A DNA stretch of 64,000 bases from Paramacrobiotus metropolitanus (lineage: Eukaryota; Tardigrada; Eutardigrada; Parachela; Macrobiotidae): NCBI RefSeq assembly GCF_019649055.1, contig NW_026570304.1, positions 1-64,000 on the forward strand, written 5' to 3'. Below the pieces are notes generated by a model. The model ran no database searches. It was given only the letters and a program-made list of their open reading frames with translations, and had not been told where the DNA came from. Made by a program: the position numbers and the translations under genes. How positions within the stretch are numbered: the first letter of the stretch is position 1; each line of letters starts with the position of its first letter. Shown here piece after piece: positions 11,349-21,671 of the stretch.

Positions 11349-12303
11349 CTAAAACTCTTCTTCTTCGGTTTCTGTTTCCGACGGAACATAGTCACTGTCC
11401 GTATCATCCTCAGGTTGGACCGATTCGTGATCAGAATCGTCGACATCCGCCATCTGAACGCCTCCACCGGCGACCGCAACCTGTGGCTGTTGATGTTGGT
11501 GTGGTGGTTGCTGGCGCACGTTGAGACCGTTTTTGTATCCGACCTCCAACAAGCCCAGCTCGTCGACACCGGCCAGTACTTTGGTCTGGCCGAATCCTAC
11601 GATATTTTCCAGCATCTCATCATCAACCTGCAAGTTCCAGTACCTCGTTGGGAACGACTTGGGATTCGCATCCGACAGTTTTTTCAGCAGCTTTCTTTTT
11701 GGTCCTTGAACATCCGATGACACGATGCGGTAGACAGCCCTTTTATCAAAATCCAGTTGCCAAATGCTACACAGCGGACCGACACCGGATGATCCAAACA
11801 ACGCAGTCCAGTCGTAATCATCCATCTGCTTCAGCATGTCGCTGTTAATAAAGCGTTGAAACAACTGCTCGCCAATGCTTCGGCGTCGGGATTCATAGAA
11901 CAGCATGTTGGCCGCCGGTGATGCAGGGTTCTTAACCAGCACTCTCCCGGCCTTGGATTCGTGAATCCAGGCCGGGAGATGCTCCGCTTCCTGCTCAGCG
12001 CCATGGGGAGACACCAGTACGCAGACATCCCGAGTATCTGTCGTTGTAAATCACATGTTAGTCAGTATCTGCAGTTTAGTCTGAAAGTGATGCAATCAGC
12101 GGCGCAGCAGTCTGCTTACTGTAATCGTTCGGCCCATGATGATGTTGCGAGGAGGGCGCCAACAGCGGATGGACGCTTTTGTCGTCCTTCCGAACAAACT
12201 CTTCAAAATAATTCAAGTAAAAGGTGTTGGTGTATTGTTCACGGGTTTCAGTCCTGAGGTTCTTAACGAACGGCAGAGAGTTCTGCGGAACCCGCAGTGG
12301 AAT
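11349..12303 (-). CDS. Unrecognised protein with acidic C-terminal tail (partial model)
   Basis: At least two minus-strand exons: 12303-12120 and 12037-11349, with matching phase across the intron. The upstream acceptor (TTTCTTGCAG) at 12303 shows that one or more 5' exons exist that I could not place. The downstream part gives about 230 residues: a basic to neutral globular region (VLVSPHGAEQEAEH, DYDWTALFG, YWNLQVDDEMLENI), then a His/Gln-rich linker, then an acidic Ser/Thr tail ending ETETEEEEF. The tail resembles those of nuclear or chromatin-associated proteins, but no domain is recognised. The exon contains a strong hairpin (11943-11979). Nothing suggests it is broken. Confidence 0.6.
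11943..11979. repeat. 17-bp imperfect hairpin inside a coding exon
   Basis: Left arm 11943-11960 and right arm 11963-11979 pair over 17 bases with a single bulged base and a 2-base loop (GT). It lies within the open frame of the unknown protein. Confidence 0.85.
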
Positions 12304-12910
12304 CTGCAAGAAACATTCTCTGTCACAAACCGTTCAGATGACCTGTTGCGTGTCAGGGTAATATCTCTGATCTCATGTTACCATTTCTCAGGATCGAAGG
12401 TCTGGAGCTGCTAAGATCAGACAGCTGAACAATGAACAATCAGTGGGGGAATTTAGCAAACTTTTTGCGCACAAACTAGATTAGTGAATCAACTGGTTGT
12501 TACGAGTGTCGACTGGGAAAGCATTGCATGATTTGCATCATCGTTGTCGATTACATCATTACAACAGCCAGTCGCATGAGCAACTGCCGTTACGTGCGGT
12601 TATGCCACCGGTCACACATTCAGTTTCGTGCCCGCCCATGAGTAGCGCTCATCTATTCGTAGCACTTCGAGTTTTCATACCAATTCATGATTATTTTCAT
12701 ACTAATCAAAAAATGCTTACTAGTATCAGAAATTAATAAACTGAATACTGCATAATTACTGTTACTGGCTGTCAACTGGTATGAAATAGTGTGAAAAAAT
12801 AGTTTGTAATAATATTCTCAAATCTCAAGCACTAGTATAGTTGAGGCTAGCCTGGGCAGGCAATTTGTCAGATGCTGCAGTATAAGTAATGAGGTTTTGT
12901 TTTCGTGCAG
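12304..12910. other. Upstream region of the unknown gene and spacer
   Basis: Should hold the missing 5' exon(s) of the minus-strand unknown gene (an AATG|GTAACA donor-like site lies near 12380 on the minus strand). The rest, up to the TRF2 fragment, shows nothing recognisable. Confidence 0.35.
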
Positions 12911-13441
12911 CGGACGCGCGAGATTCAGGAATGCGGCTTCGGCGCCAAGTTCGTGGACTTCAAGATCATCAACTGCCTGGCGGTGGTTTACCTGCCCCTT
13001 CGGCGTCCGCGTCGACCTCCTCAGAGACGCCTACCCTCACGAAGTCCCCGCTATGGCTTTTTATTGTAATTTTATTGTAATTTTTTATACAGCACCGGAA
13101 GTGGTTGATTTTGCGATTAATTTTTTATCAGTTAAATTGATTTTTGGCAGAAATTTGATTTGTAATTAATGGCGGCACTTCAAACTGCAGGTATGAGCCG
13201 GAGCTGCACGGCGGCCTCGTGGAAGCTGCCGGAAGTGGGCGGCCAGATGCAGGTCTTTCAGATGGGCAACACCACCATCACCGGTAAACGCCGTGATGCT
13301 CCGTCGTTGTTGCAACGCTGAATAAGCGTTTGTTTATGCATCATACAGCGCCGAACGCGATGAGTGCGCGCAAGACGCTGCGCCAGCATCTACGCCAAGC
13401 TGTACGAGTTCCGCAAACCCAAGGACAGCGTCGCACGCGGT
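12911..13441 (+). pseudogene. TRF2/TBPL1 fragment 1 (copies of exons 3-5 with introns)
   Basis: Three blocks match the intact TRF2 gene at 25851-28496: an exon-3 copy (12911-13050), an exon-4 copy (about 13192-13286) and a truncated exon-5 copy (about 13350-13441). Intron splice sites and recognisable intron text (TTTTTATTG...CACCGGAAGTG) are retained, so this arose by DNA duplication rather than retroposition. Lesions: about 24 bases missing near the start of the exon-3 copy, an extra base in CTGCCCCTTCGGC, a two-base loss in the exon-4 copy (CTGCACGGCGG for CTGCACCCGGCGG), a change at the CTGGCGAGC site of exon 5, and loss of everything after GACAGCGTCGC. It cannot encode a TBP saddle. Confidence 0.9.
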
Positions 13442-13761
13442 TTAAATAATTTTTGTTCAAATGTAGCAAATCTGACCAACGTCTCAAAAAACAAGCAGGA
13501 AAAAACAACCCGAAACAGTCCGAAAAGCATGGAATTAAACGGACAAAAATCAAACTGCAGTGGCAAAACTATGCAAGAAATAATAAGTCAAAAAGAGAAA
13601 ATGCAGTCTAGTCTGTAGGGAGATTTGTCAGTAGAAAGAATCGATAAAGGAAAACTTTGTCGACGTCGACAAAAACAAATGCACCGTCAACGGACAGGCA
13701 ACTTTTCCAACGTAATTACTGCTGAAAAACCGCGCTGGGATTTATTGGCACGGTTGCGAAA

Positions 13762-14791
13762 TCAGACGGCTCCAGCCCGCGATTCAGCGATCGACTGACG
13801 TTGAGGAAGCGGATCGGGATTCCAGTCCTTCTCGTGGTCGGCGCCAATGTGCCACAGGATGTAGTCGCGCTCGGAGTAACTCACCCGGCAGCCCTGCAAC
13901 GCCGACGAGGAATGCAGTGTTGTTTCGATTAGCGCAACCAAGGCAGGTGAAGGATTACATTACCTGCAGCGGGCAGTTGTAGTTGAAGAGAAAGCGATCC
14001 GGCGAGTCTTCGCTGTCGACGCAGCTGCTCAGCGCCTCCCCGATGCACTGGCCCGCCACCTGGGATTCCAGACGAGCCCGCTCCTGCCACAGGGAAGGAC
14101 TGAACGTTCCACCACGACAGACTGACCAATGAATAATGCGTCGGTAGTGCCCACCTGCTTAGCTTCCTCGGAGAACGCCAGATGCAACAGCTGCGGATGC
14201 ACAGCCTTGATGTGGCGGTCTATCAGGTGGTAAGGCGCGAACACTTGCACCGGGCACTCCTGCAGAAGAACCAGGCTCAACCGGTTGCAGTGGCGATTAA
14301 TTAACCACCCTACTGCCTACGGGTAGCCGTTGCAGGTCAATAAGAAAGGAACGACACGCGTACCGGGTCGGCACAGGCGTGGTAGACCTGGGTGGGCAGC
14401 GCGCAACGCCGCCGGTGCTGCGTCTTCAAGTGCGCCTTCATCAGCCAGGACGAATCCAACAGTCGGCCGCGGCCATCTCCACTTTCTCCAATGGCGGCGC
14501 ACGCGTCGATCGGGCAGACGTACTTCACTTGCTCATCCTGCATAACAGTTTCTCAAGAGTAGCGGGCGTTAAGTTAACTAAACCCAACGTTGCCCTTACT
14601 GACCATCCCACGTGTGCGGATGATGATGTTGTCGGCAGTGATCTGGCTGAGGAGATGCTGGCTGTGGAGCTGTAGTCACTGTGGTGCGATGAGCGGCGAA
14701 CGCGGCCGGGCAGAGGCAGCGAAATGTCGGTGGCGTCCTCCTGCGCGTCCCACGCATCGCCGTCGTCTTCTTCGAGGGCGCGCAGTGCCAT
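13762..14791 (-). pseudogene. Zinc-finger gene copy A (internal deletion, frame broken)
   Basis: Paralogue of the intact gene at 31626-33309. Exons on the minus strand: 14791-14604, 14537-14364, 14259-14155, 14083-13964, 13893-13762. The last four are intact and in phase: a C-x4-C...H-x4-H finger (YVCPIDACAAI...LKTQH), a CPV...HIKAVH finger and a CPL|GC...WHIGADH finger. The first exon starts MALRALEEDDGD and is joined, by a deletion relative to copy B, directly from ASISS to the end of the KHREF-type exon. It thus loses the first finger, and its 188-base length throws the following exons out of frame. A shorter product from an internal start is possible, so calling it dead is an inference. 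Confidence 0.75.
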
Positions 14792-14851
14792 TATTTCCAC
14801 CGCGCTATACAGATTCACAGATCTCTTATTTGAAATAATTATTTCCAACAC

Positions 14852-15269
14852 TGCAGTGTTGAATACTTGCTGTCACTACTGTGGCTCCTTAAAAACACTT
14901 CAGTTGCTATTTAACAGAACGCAGTAGACACCTCTAAAATTAATGAATTCGTTATTACATTGTCAATTTTGTGACATCGTCGGAAGTCGAACTGCGAACG
15001 GCACCGGTAAGCAAGTACTCCTACTGCGATCGCAGCTCTGCTGTCAGCCGCCAAAGGCTACAGCCACAACCAAAAGCCAGATCCTTCTGTTGGTTGCCAG
15101 TCGTGCTTTTAGCACGATACAAAATACTGATCATTTTTACAAAATTAAAATTTGAAAATTATTTTGTGTCGTTCACGCAGTGTGCGATGGTTGCCACTTG
15201 CCAGTTTTACCGTGAATTATTGAACAGTCTTAAACAGACTCCAAAGCACTTAAACCGCATCCTATCAGG
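14852..15269. other. Spacer, no gene seen
   Basis: Divergent intergenic region between zinc-finger copy A (minus) and Tudor-like copy A (plus). Its last ~90 bases (GTTGCCA...GTTTT...GAACAGTC) match the sequence upstream of copy B at 17880-17930, so the duplicated unit includes the 5' flank. Confidence 0.5.
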
Positions 15270-15889
15270 ATGTGCAGCATCTACAACCGTCCCGACGACA
15301 TCTACGCGTGGAACGCGGTGGAGGTGCGCGACGAGCGCACGGGCCTGCTGCAGCACAGGCGCGTTATCAGCGCCGTCAGCAACGGCCTCATCGTCCACTT
15401 CGATTGCGACGGCCGCTGCGCCGAATTACTGCAGCATAGCGCCGCCTTCCGCTGTAATCGCAGCCTCTACGATACATTCTACGACGACGGACCCGGCGTA
15501 ATTCACAGCCGTATTGTGGGCAGAAAATTTCTGCAGGCGCCGCAGCGACAGGTGGTGGAAGTGCTGTACCCGTTGACATCCTGTACCCGCGCCTCTTCTG
15601 GCAACGCTACGTTTTCGTGGCGGGCGGCCACCGGCGCACTGCCGGCGCCCCAATAGTCAGCCGGCAGCGGCTGGCCTTGCGTGACGAAGGAAACGGGCAG
15701 GATGGCGCGTATCTCCGCCTCAGCGGAGGGAGCCAAGTAGCGCCAGCGCACCGGATGCGCCCGCATCATCTGCCTGACGACGCGGCCCTCACCCAGCTGG
15801 ATGGCCTGTGGGAGGCCTGGAAGGCGGCCGTCACCGCGTCCCGGCACAACGTGTGGCCCGTGTGTGTCGTGGGGGGAATGGTGGTGTAA
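15270..15889 (+). pseudogene. Tudor-like/F-box family copy A (frame damaged)
   Basis: ATG at 15270 opens a frame starting MCSIYNRPDDIYAWNAVEVR, followed by LQHRRVISAVSNGLIVHFDC, a pattern with the look of a Tudor-like/chromo-barrel fold. A near-identical start occurs in copy B (17848, minus). The frame runs to about 15575 (VVEVLYP) and then the likely continuation (DILYPRLFWQRYVFVAGGH) moves to another frame; the original frame stops at 15656. A third-frame continuation is open to 15889. I infer a frameshifted member of a lineage-specific family. An unrecognised short intron cannot be excluded. Confidence 0.55.
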
Positions 15890-16670
15890 ATTTCTTCAAG
15901 AAAGGAGTGACCTTTCTTCTTCTCATTCTTTGGAGATATCGGTTGGTGGTTCGAGTTCGCAAATGTGCAAAGCGTATTTATTAAACCGCGTACGTGTTCG
16001 CATTCAATTCATCGTGTGTGAATTTCAAGGATATGGGTCCATAATCAGACTTTTTGGACTCGCGATTGCAATGACCACTTTCGCGTGTGTAATCTGTGTT
16101 TTCCGTTTCTTATGTTTGTTATGGTGCCTCGTTACCTGCATGCAGACTGCAGCTGTAAGTAATTAAACACTGCATATGGCACACGTTTGCGCCTAACGAA
16201 TCAGGACAAGGAAAGGTCAGCGCAGCAATCCGACAGCCACACGTACTGGAGCCTTTGGCAGTTATGCGGCATTGCAAAACAATAACAGATATACGTAGCA
16301 AGTACAGTACTAGTATTCTCATCGTATACAGTAGTCGATCGTGTGAGTGTGTACGTGCTGAAGGTGCTCTAATGGTGCGACCGCAGCTGTCGTGTAAAAG
16401 CCGTAACCTATTATGACGATCGAATCTTGACCGATGTTAGCGTTGGCTGGTTAGGAGCGCGAGTTATTTAGTAAAGGTTTCTTAATCTGAAGAATAAGAT
16501 TACACATGAGCATGGCAAAAACTTTGCGATCCGCATTGCACGTTAACTGTCGCACTGCTGGCCGTGACCTTTAAGACGGACCCCACCAGATCAGCTGCAT
16601 TTCCACAAAATACTAAAGCAAGGTGTGACCTTTGGACTAGCCGCGTATAGATAGCTGTGCAGTGTTGCGA
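15890..16670. other. Spacer, no gene seen
   Basis: Single-copy-looking DNA with only short open frames (<125 codons) and no recognisable motif. A GGTTCGAGTTC word near 15948 is B-box-like, but no tRNA fold surrounds it. Confidence 0.4.
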
Positions 16671-17041
16671 AGCATTGCCGGAAGCTACGTGCAGGTGGCT
16701 GGCTTCCTGCAATCCGCACGCCTCCGGACTGGTCGGCATCTGGCCTTTCAGACGGGCAACACCAGTTACCCCACCATCACCGGTACACGCCGTGACGGTG
16801 ATGCTCCGGCGCTGTTTGGACGCTGATTACGCGACTAGGACGACCAGTGCATAATACAGCGCTCCACGCTATGAGCGCGCGCAAGACCCTGGCCAGCATC
16901 TACGCCAAACTCTATGACTTCCGGCCGCCAACCCAAGGACCGTGGAGCTGCCCTTCCGGCTTCCGGCAGGGGCCTCGCAAAGGCCGCCAACGCGGTCTTT
17001 CGCCGGTGACCGGACGCCACCCAGTTGGACGGCGACGGGAA
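16670..17041 (+). pseudogene. TRF2/TBPL1 fragment 2 (copies of exons 4-5)
   Basis: Degenerate copies of TRF2 exon 4 (16670-16790, containing TTTCAGACGGGCAACACC with a GTTACC-type insertion before ATCACCGGTA) and exon 5 (from about 16861; AMSARKTLASIYAKLY is readable, then DFRPPTQGP instead of EFRKPKDS). The tail is frameshifted and ends in a stop near 17071. Downstream, the words TTTTGTTCAAATG match the flank of fragment 1 but not the flank of the intact gene, so fragments 1 and 2 share a duplication history. Confidence 0.85.
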
Positions 17042-17553
17042 ATTGTAACGTTACACTCGCACGCTATGTAAACTTTTGTTCAAATGCATGTCAGATGGCG
17101 CTGGTTAAGCGCGCATCGACCATCGACGGCGGAACAAAAGCAAACCCTTACAATGAGTAAGGTTGGTCATATTGCTGTATTAATTTGTGAATTGTGAGTA
17201 CACACATACTAGATTATGTCAGGAATTTCCCAGTTAACATTTGATCACAACAAATATTAATCGCATAATATCATTCTTTCTAGAACAGTCGTGGATGCTA
17301 CGTCCGCAAAAGGCGCGTGTTACCAGCTGTTGTGCAGTCGGTTGACTGGACAAGAGAAACAGACTGGCTTTTGATGGAGATCCTGGAACGAACGCCATGG
17401 TCAATGGTCGGGGAAGGGGGAGGACTGGAAGGGGAACCGGTCGACGAAAGGTAGCACGAAGCGGCATTAGGCGGGGTTGGCACCACTGGCCGGAAGTGGA
17501 GCAGGCGCTGCCTTAGCGGCATGCCGCGCCATCATCTCGCGCCCCAGAGCGCA
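17042..17553. other. Spacer, no gene seen
   Basis: Begins with the flank shared with TRF2 fragment 1 (about 17060-17100). The rest shows no supported gene; short open frames on both strands near 17234-17522 overlap each other and have no motif. CCGGAAGTG occurs at about 17497. Confidence 0.4.
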
Positions 17554-17848
17554 TCAGGTCAGCCCCGTCAACTTGCGCAGACCAGTCAGACCCTGCACCA
17601 TCTCCACGCTCCACGCCACCTCGCCGTACTTAAGGACGACGCGCGGATCCTGCTGCTGGCAGCAATGCAAGGTCTTCTCGATCCGCTGCCGCTCCTCGGA
17701 GGTCGGCGGCCTCCGCCAGCCAGTCGGTCAGCACCAGGCCGTTGTGCAGCGCGTTGACGACGCGGCCGTACTCCCAAGAGCCGTCGCTGGCCCGCACGTC
17801 CACGGCGTTCCACGCGTAGATATCGTCACGGCTGTAGATGCTGCGCAT
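17554..17848 (-). pseudogene. Tudor-like/F-box family copy B (internally deleted)
   Basis: The minus strand starts with ATG at 17848 and reads MRSIYSRDDIYAWNAVDVR...YGRVVNALHNGLVLTDW, the same N terminus as copy A. After a frame change it reads DPRVVLKYGEVAWSVEMVQG...GLRKLTGLT and stops at 17554. That C-terminal motif is shared with the F-box copy at 21672-22449 (DPRVLVPYGNVPWQVEDVQG...GLGRLTRLT). The copy therefore joins the N and C ends of one family and has lost its middle, including the F-box. Confidence 0.65.
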
Positions 17849-18227
17849 GCTGATAGACTGCGGGTGAAGCGCTTTGCAGTTTGTTTTCCGACTGTTCAAT
17901 GACTACCGCAAAACTGGCAACCATAAGAATGATAAGATGATAAGAACCTCTATGAGAATAAGGGACTTGGAGATTCAAATTCGAAAAATTCAAGTGAAAA
18001 ATAAAATTTAATTGACAACGTCACAACCAGTTGTAGTCTGGCCGACTCGTCAGTGTAGTGGCCGCCCGGGAGGGGTAGCACTGTCTGGCAGTCTGACAGT
18101 GTCGCCTAGCTTGTTAATAGTTGTTATTGTTGGCCACATTTTAAATTTTATTGTCGGCGTTACTGCATATTGCTGAAGTTTTCTGGGTTTATAATTTGAA
18201 GATAAACTCATTAAACTGTAATAACAA
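17849..18227. other. Spacer between divergent copies
   Basis: The part next to 17848 is the duplicated 5' flank shared with copy A. The remainder, up to zinc-finger copy B, shows nothing recognisable. Confidence 0.45.
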
Positions 18228-19863
18228 ATGAAGGTTTCTTCAGAAGCCGCAGTAGTGACAACAAGTATCTCACTATTGCAGTGCAGTGTTAGAAAGAATT
18301 ACGCAAGTACAGTATCTAAACGTCGGAATTTCCGAATCTCCGTAGCACTGGCACTGCGCGCCATCGAAGACGGCGGCGATCTCTTTCCTCGGGAGTCGCA
18401 GGAGGACGCTGTCGACGTCTCGACGTCGCTGCCAGACCGCAGTCGCCGTTCATCGGTCCACAGCGATTACAACTCCACAGCCAGCATCTCCTCCGAGGAT
18501 ACCTGCCGGAAAAGGGAGCGCCCGCAGCCTCCCAACACCAGCCAGCCGGACGAACTGGTAAATTGCACCTTCTTGGAGTTTGGCCGCTCCGGGTTTTCTC
18601 TCAGCAGCCACATCCACGAGCGCCATGCCCAGTACAAGAAGCGCCTGATGAACGCGCTGACGAAGCAGCGCAAGAAGACTGGCGAGGTGAGTTGCAGCTG
18701 ACAAGTGAATGAGTGATAACGCGCTGCACAACATTGGCGTACAGTTATTATTACCGCAGTACAGCAACCGGATTTCATTAACGGAGATATCTGACCAGAC
18801 TACTGGATAATGCTTTTGGTTCCTTTAGAACTTTTTCTACTTTTTTGGGTTGATTTTCTGAGAATGTTTTGTCCGTTTATTAAGTAATTAAAGGCCGCGA
18901 GATGTAATGTGTTCATCGTGCATGAGCTGCGTCAATTGTACTTGCAGAAGCACCGCGAGTTCATCCTAACGGCCAGGAGCAAGACGTTCCCGGAGTGGAC
19001 CAGTGACGCCACTCGTCTGGGGCCCAGCCAGATCACTGCCGACCAGATCATCATCCGCACACGTGGGCTGGTCAGTGCAGCGTCAGGCTTAGTCAGTCGA
19101 ATGCACGCCCAGCCATGCTGCAATGGGACATGGTTGTGCAGGGCGGTCAAGTGAAGCACGTCTGCCAGATGGACTCGTGTGCGGCCTTTGAAGAAGGGCA
19201 AGGCCGGCTGCTGGACTCGTCCTGGCTGATGAAGGCGCACTTGAAGACGCAGCACCGGCGGCGTTGCGCGCTGCCCACCAAGGTCTACAACGCCTGTGCC
19301 GACCCGGTACTTTACGTGTCTTCTTCATTTCTTATTGGCGTATAACGGCTACAAGCGTAAGTACGGTAGTTAATTAATCTCGAATGCAGCCAGTTAAGCC
19401 GGTCTTCTTCTGCACAAGTGCCTCGTGCAGGTGTTTGCGCCGTACCACCTGATGTACCGGCATATCCAGGCCGTGCATGATCCGCAGCTGTTGGGCGTGG
19501 TCTACTCAGAGGAAGCTCTGCAGGCGGGTCGTTGATGGGGCTGCGTGTCTGTCTGGTTCCGTCTGTCCGTTTGGCAGGAACGTCTGTCCGTCTGGAGGCC
19601 CAAGTGACGGGACAGTGCACCGCGGAGGCGCTGAGCAGCAGCGTCGACAGCCAAGACTCGCCGGATCGCTTTCTCTTCAACTACAACTGCCCGCGGCAGG
19701 TAATCCTTCACCTGTGCTCGTTGCGTTAATTGCAACAGCCCTGCATGCCTCGTCGGCGTTGCAGGACTGTCGGGTGAGTTACTCCGAGCGCGACTACCTC
19801 CTGTGGCACATTGGCGCCGAATGCCGATCACAAGAAGGACTGGAATGTTCGGCCGGTAAATGA
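18228..19863 (+). pseudogene. Zinc-finger gene copy B (several lesions)
   Basis: Exon order matches the intact paralogue at 31626-33309: 18228-18686 (first finger CTFLEFGRSGFSLSSHIHERH), 18948-19070 (KHREF exon, 123 bp as in the parent), 19142-19306 (HVCQMDSC...LKTQH), 19419-19523 (VFAPYHLMYRHIQAVH), 19578-19699 and 19765-19863. Lesions: the start codon aligned with copy A's MALRA is CTG here, so the only ATG is a less convincing one at 18228. The donor after 19523 is GC (CAGGCGGGT). Exon 19578-19699 is 122 bases instead of 120, with an apparent local duplication of CGTCTGTC. The last exon has a short insertion after GGCGCCGA that destroys the conserved HIGADH...DWN end. Each could be survivable alone; together they indicate a decaying gene. 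Confidence 0.75.
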
Positions 19864-21671
19864 TCAGTAAGCGCACCCGTGGGGGACCGCACAGTGGCGC
19901 TAACTATCCTTGCCAACAGCGACTGAGTCTCCACCTGTCGATTCTCAAATTCTCGCTCGCACATTGATGGATTATCCAATTTTTTTTTTTACTTGTACGG
20001 GTAAACCTTTAATAAGTATCATGATACGAGTACAAACTATGTACCAAAACGAAACAGCATTTATAACAGAAATACTTCCTCTATGCTATCTTGATCGGGG
20101 ATCGTACCCATTACACAACGATCGGGGATCGTTGTGTCCATTCTGAGGATTATCCATCCTCAGAATGGACTGCCTTTTCCTTTTGCTGATTATTTTGGTG
20201 TTCCTGTAGCCCGTTATGTGTCGTTGCTTGTCCATTTTTCGTCCAGCTGCTAGCTTCTCGGAGACGCTGCTCAGACTGGTCGAGAATTCGCTACAGATGT
20301 ACTTAAAGTATAGCAAAACAAAACTGATAAAGTATAGCTTTGATAGGCAACGGCGACACAACGTGTCTTACGTCAAGGGTTTATACAATCAACAGAGTGC
20401 AATGTTGTACGGACGTAAGACGCATGTTCTGTGCAAAAACATTATGATGCTTCTCTATTCTGTTTACTTCCAATCTCGTAACTGCATTATTGAATAATTA
20501 ACGACTTTCCAGATTTATTGCGAAACCTCGATTACTCGAGCAATCCCTTTTCGCTACAACTGATAAAGCGACAATCCTGGCTAAAATGTGCACAAAGGTC
20601 ACATCTTGCTGTATATCATTACCTGCCCACTTCCAAAGCAGATGAATACAGTCGATATTGTGGCGACTGGCAGTGCCACATTATAACGCCAAATTCATTT
20701 TAAATATCAATCCATATACCAGCCGTTCAGTTCTGCAGTGCGCCACGTAACTGGAATAGATTCGGGTTGGTGTTTCGCATTACAGGCACTTGAAATCAGT
20801 GCTCTGGACGTGCTAGTGCAGTAATGAACTGCAGTACTGTCACCCATGCCAGTGTGTTCTAAGCGGAATGGTCACATGACTCACATCCACACGTAATCAT
20901 CTTTTCCGGCCAATTAAGTCATTTTTTAAGTGGCAACATATTCAATGCTCACAACATATGACGCGGACGCATGCAACGGAAAACCCGTTGCGCGGGAAAA
21001 CTAGAGCTGTGTGGACAAATCTGCTGACGACGTGTTCATTTAAAACCTGTACTTTTAATTGGCTCACACCGCGACATAACACTCATAAGTCGTACGACTA
21101 CTGCCGACATTTAGCCCGTACCACCTGAGCGACTACTACTACTTCGTATAGTAAGTATATCGTAAGTAGCGGAACTATACTAAGTACAGTTGTGAGCGCT
21201 TCTGCAGGTGTTTTCTTGCAAATTCTTCCAAGCACGCTTTCCTGCCGGTCAGCCTCGTGGGCGATACGCTGGTCTCTTTTACAAGGCCTTCTGGCGGCGC
21301 CGCTACTCGACCAGCACTTGATAGGCCTTCGTTATTCTTCTGCAACAATTATATTCCAAATATTATTCATTTATTTCCAGTTTTTGTCAGTCTTTTTGTC
21401 TTCTGTTTCTTTCTTTGCTGTTGCGTTGAATGTTTCTTATAATATTTCTCATTCCACTGGTTCAGATGGTTCTGCAGGTTTTATTTCTTTTGCTCTTAAT
21501 TACTAGAAGTACTATACGTTCTCGTTATTTTCTAAGGCTATTTCTTTCCATTTTCATACATGTATATTTTTTAATTATTTTGCATTTATTGCTTATTAGT
21601 TAGTTAGTTGATTAATGACCACAGTAATATATTTGAACGATTAATTAATTATTCGTCCGCAGGAAGGGCTG
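19864..21671. other. 1.8 kb spacer with paired hairpins
   Basis: No supported gene. It holds two consecutive perfect hairpins (20113-20170, listed separately) and otherwise AT-rich single-copy-looking DNA. Short open frames (<105 codons) have no motif. Confidence 0.45.
20113..20170. repeat. Two adjoining perfect hairpins
   Basis: Hairpin 1: arms 20113-20123 and 20127-20137 (11 bp, loop GGG). Hairpin 2: arms 20136-20150 and 20156-20170 (15 bp, loop TATCC). The two share two bases (20136-20137). Just upstream, GATCGGGGATCGTA (about 20093-20106) repeats part of hairpin 1. Such compact, mismatch-free stems suggest a small inverted-repeat element end or a structured transcript. Confidence 0.9.

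Noticed and set aside
14379-14675. Plus-strand open frames opposite the zinc-finger copies and other exons
   Set aside because: They mirror GC-rich coding exons on the other strand; the exon structure and motifs are on the minus strand.
15940-15965. GGTTCGAGTTC, a possible tRNA B-box (similar word near 37027)
   Set aside because: No A-box, anticodon stem or acceptor pairing found around either copy.
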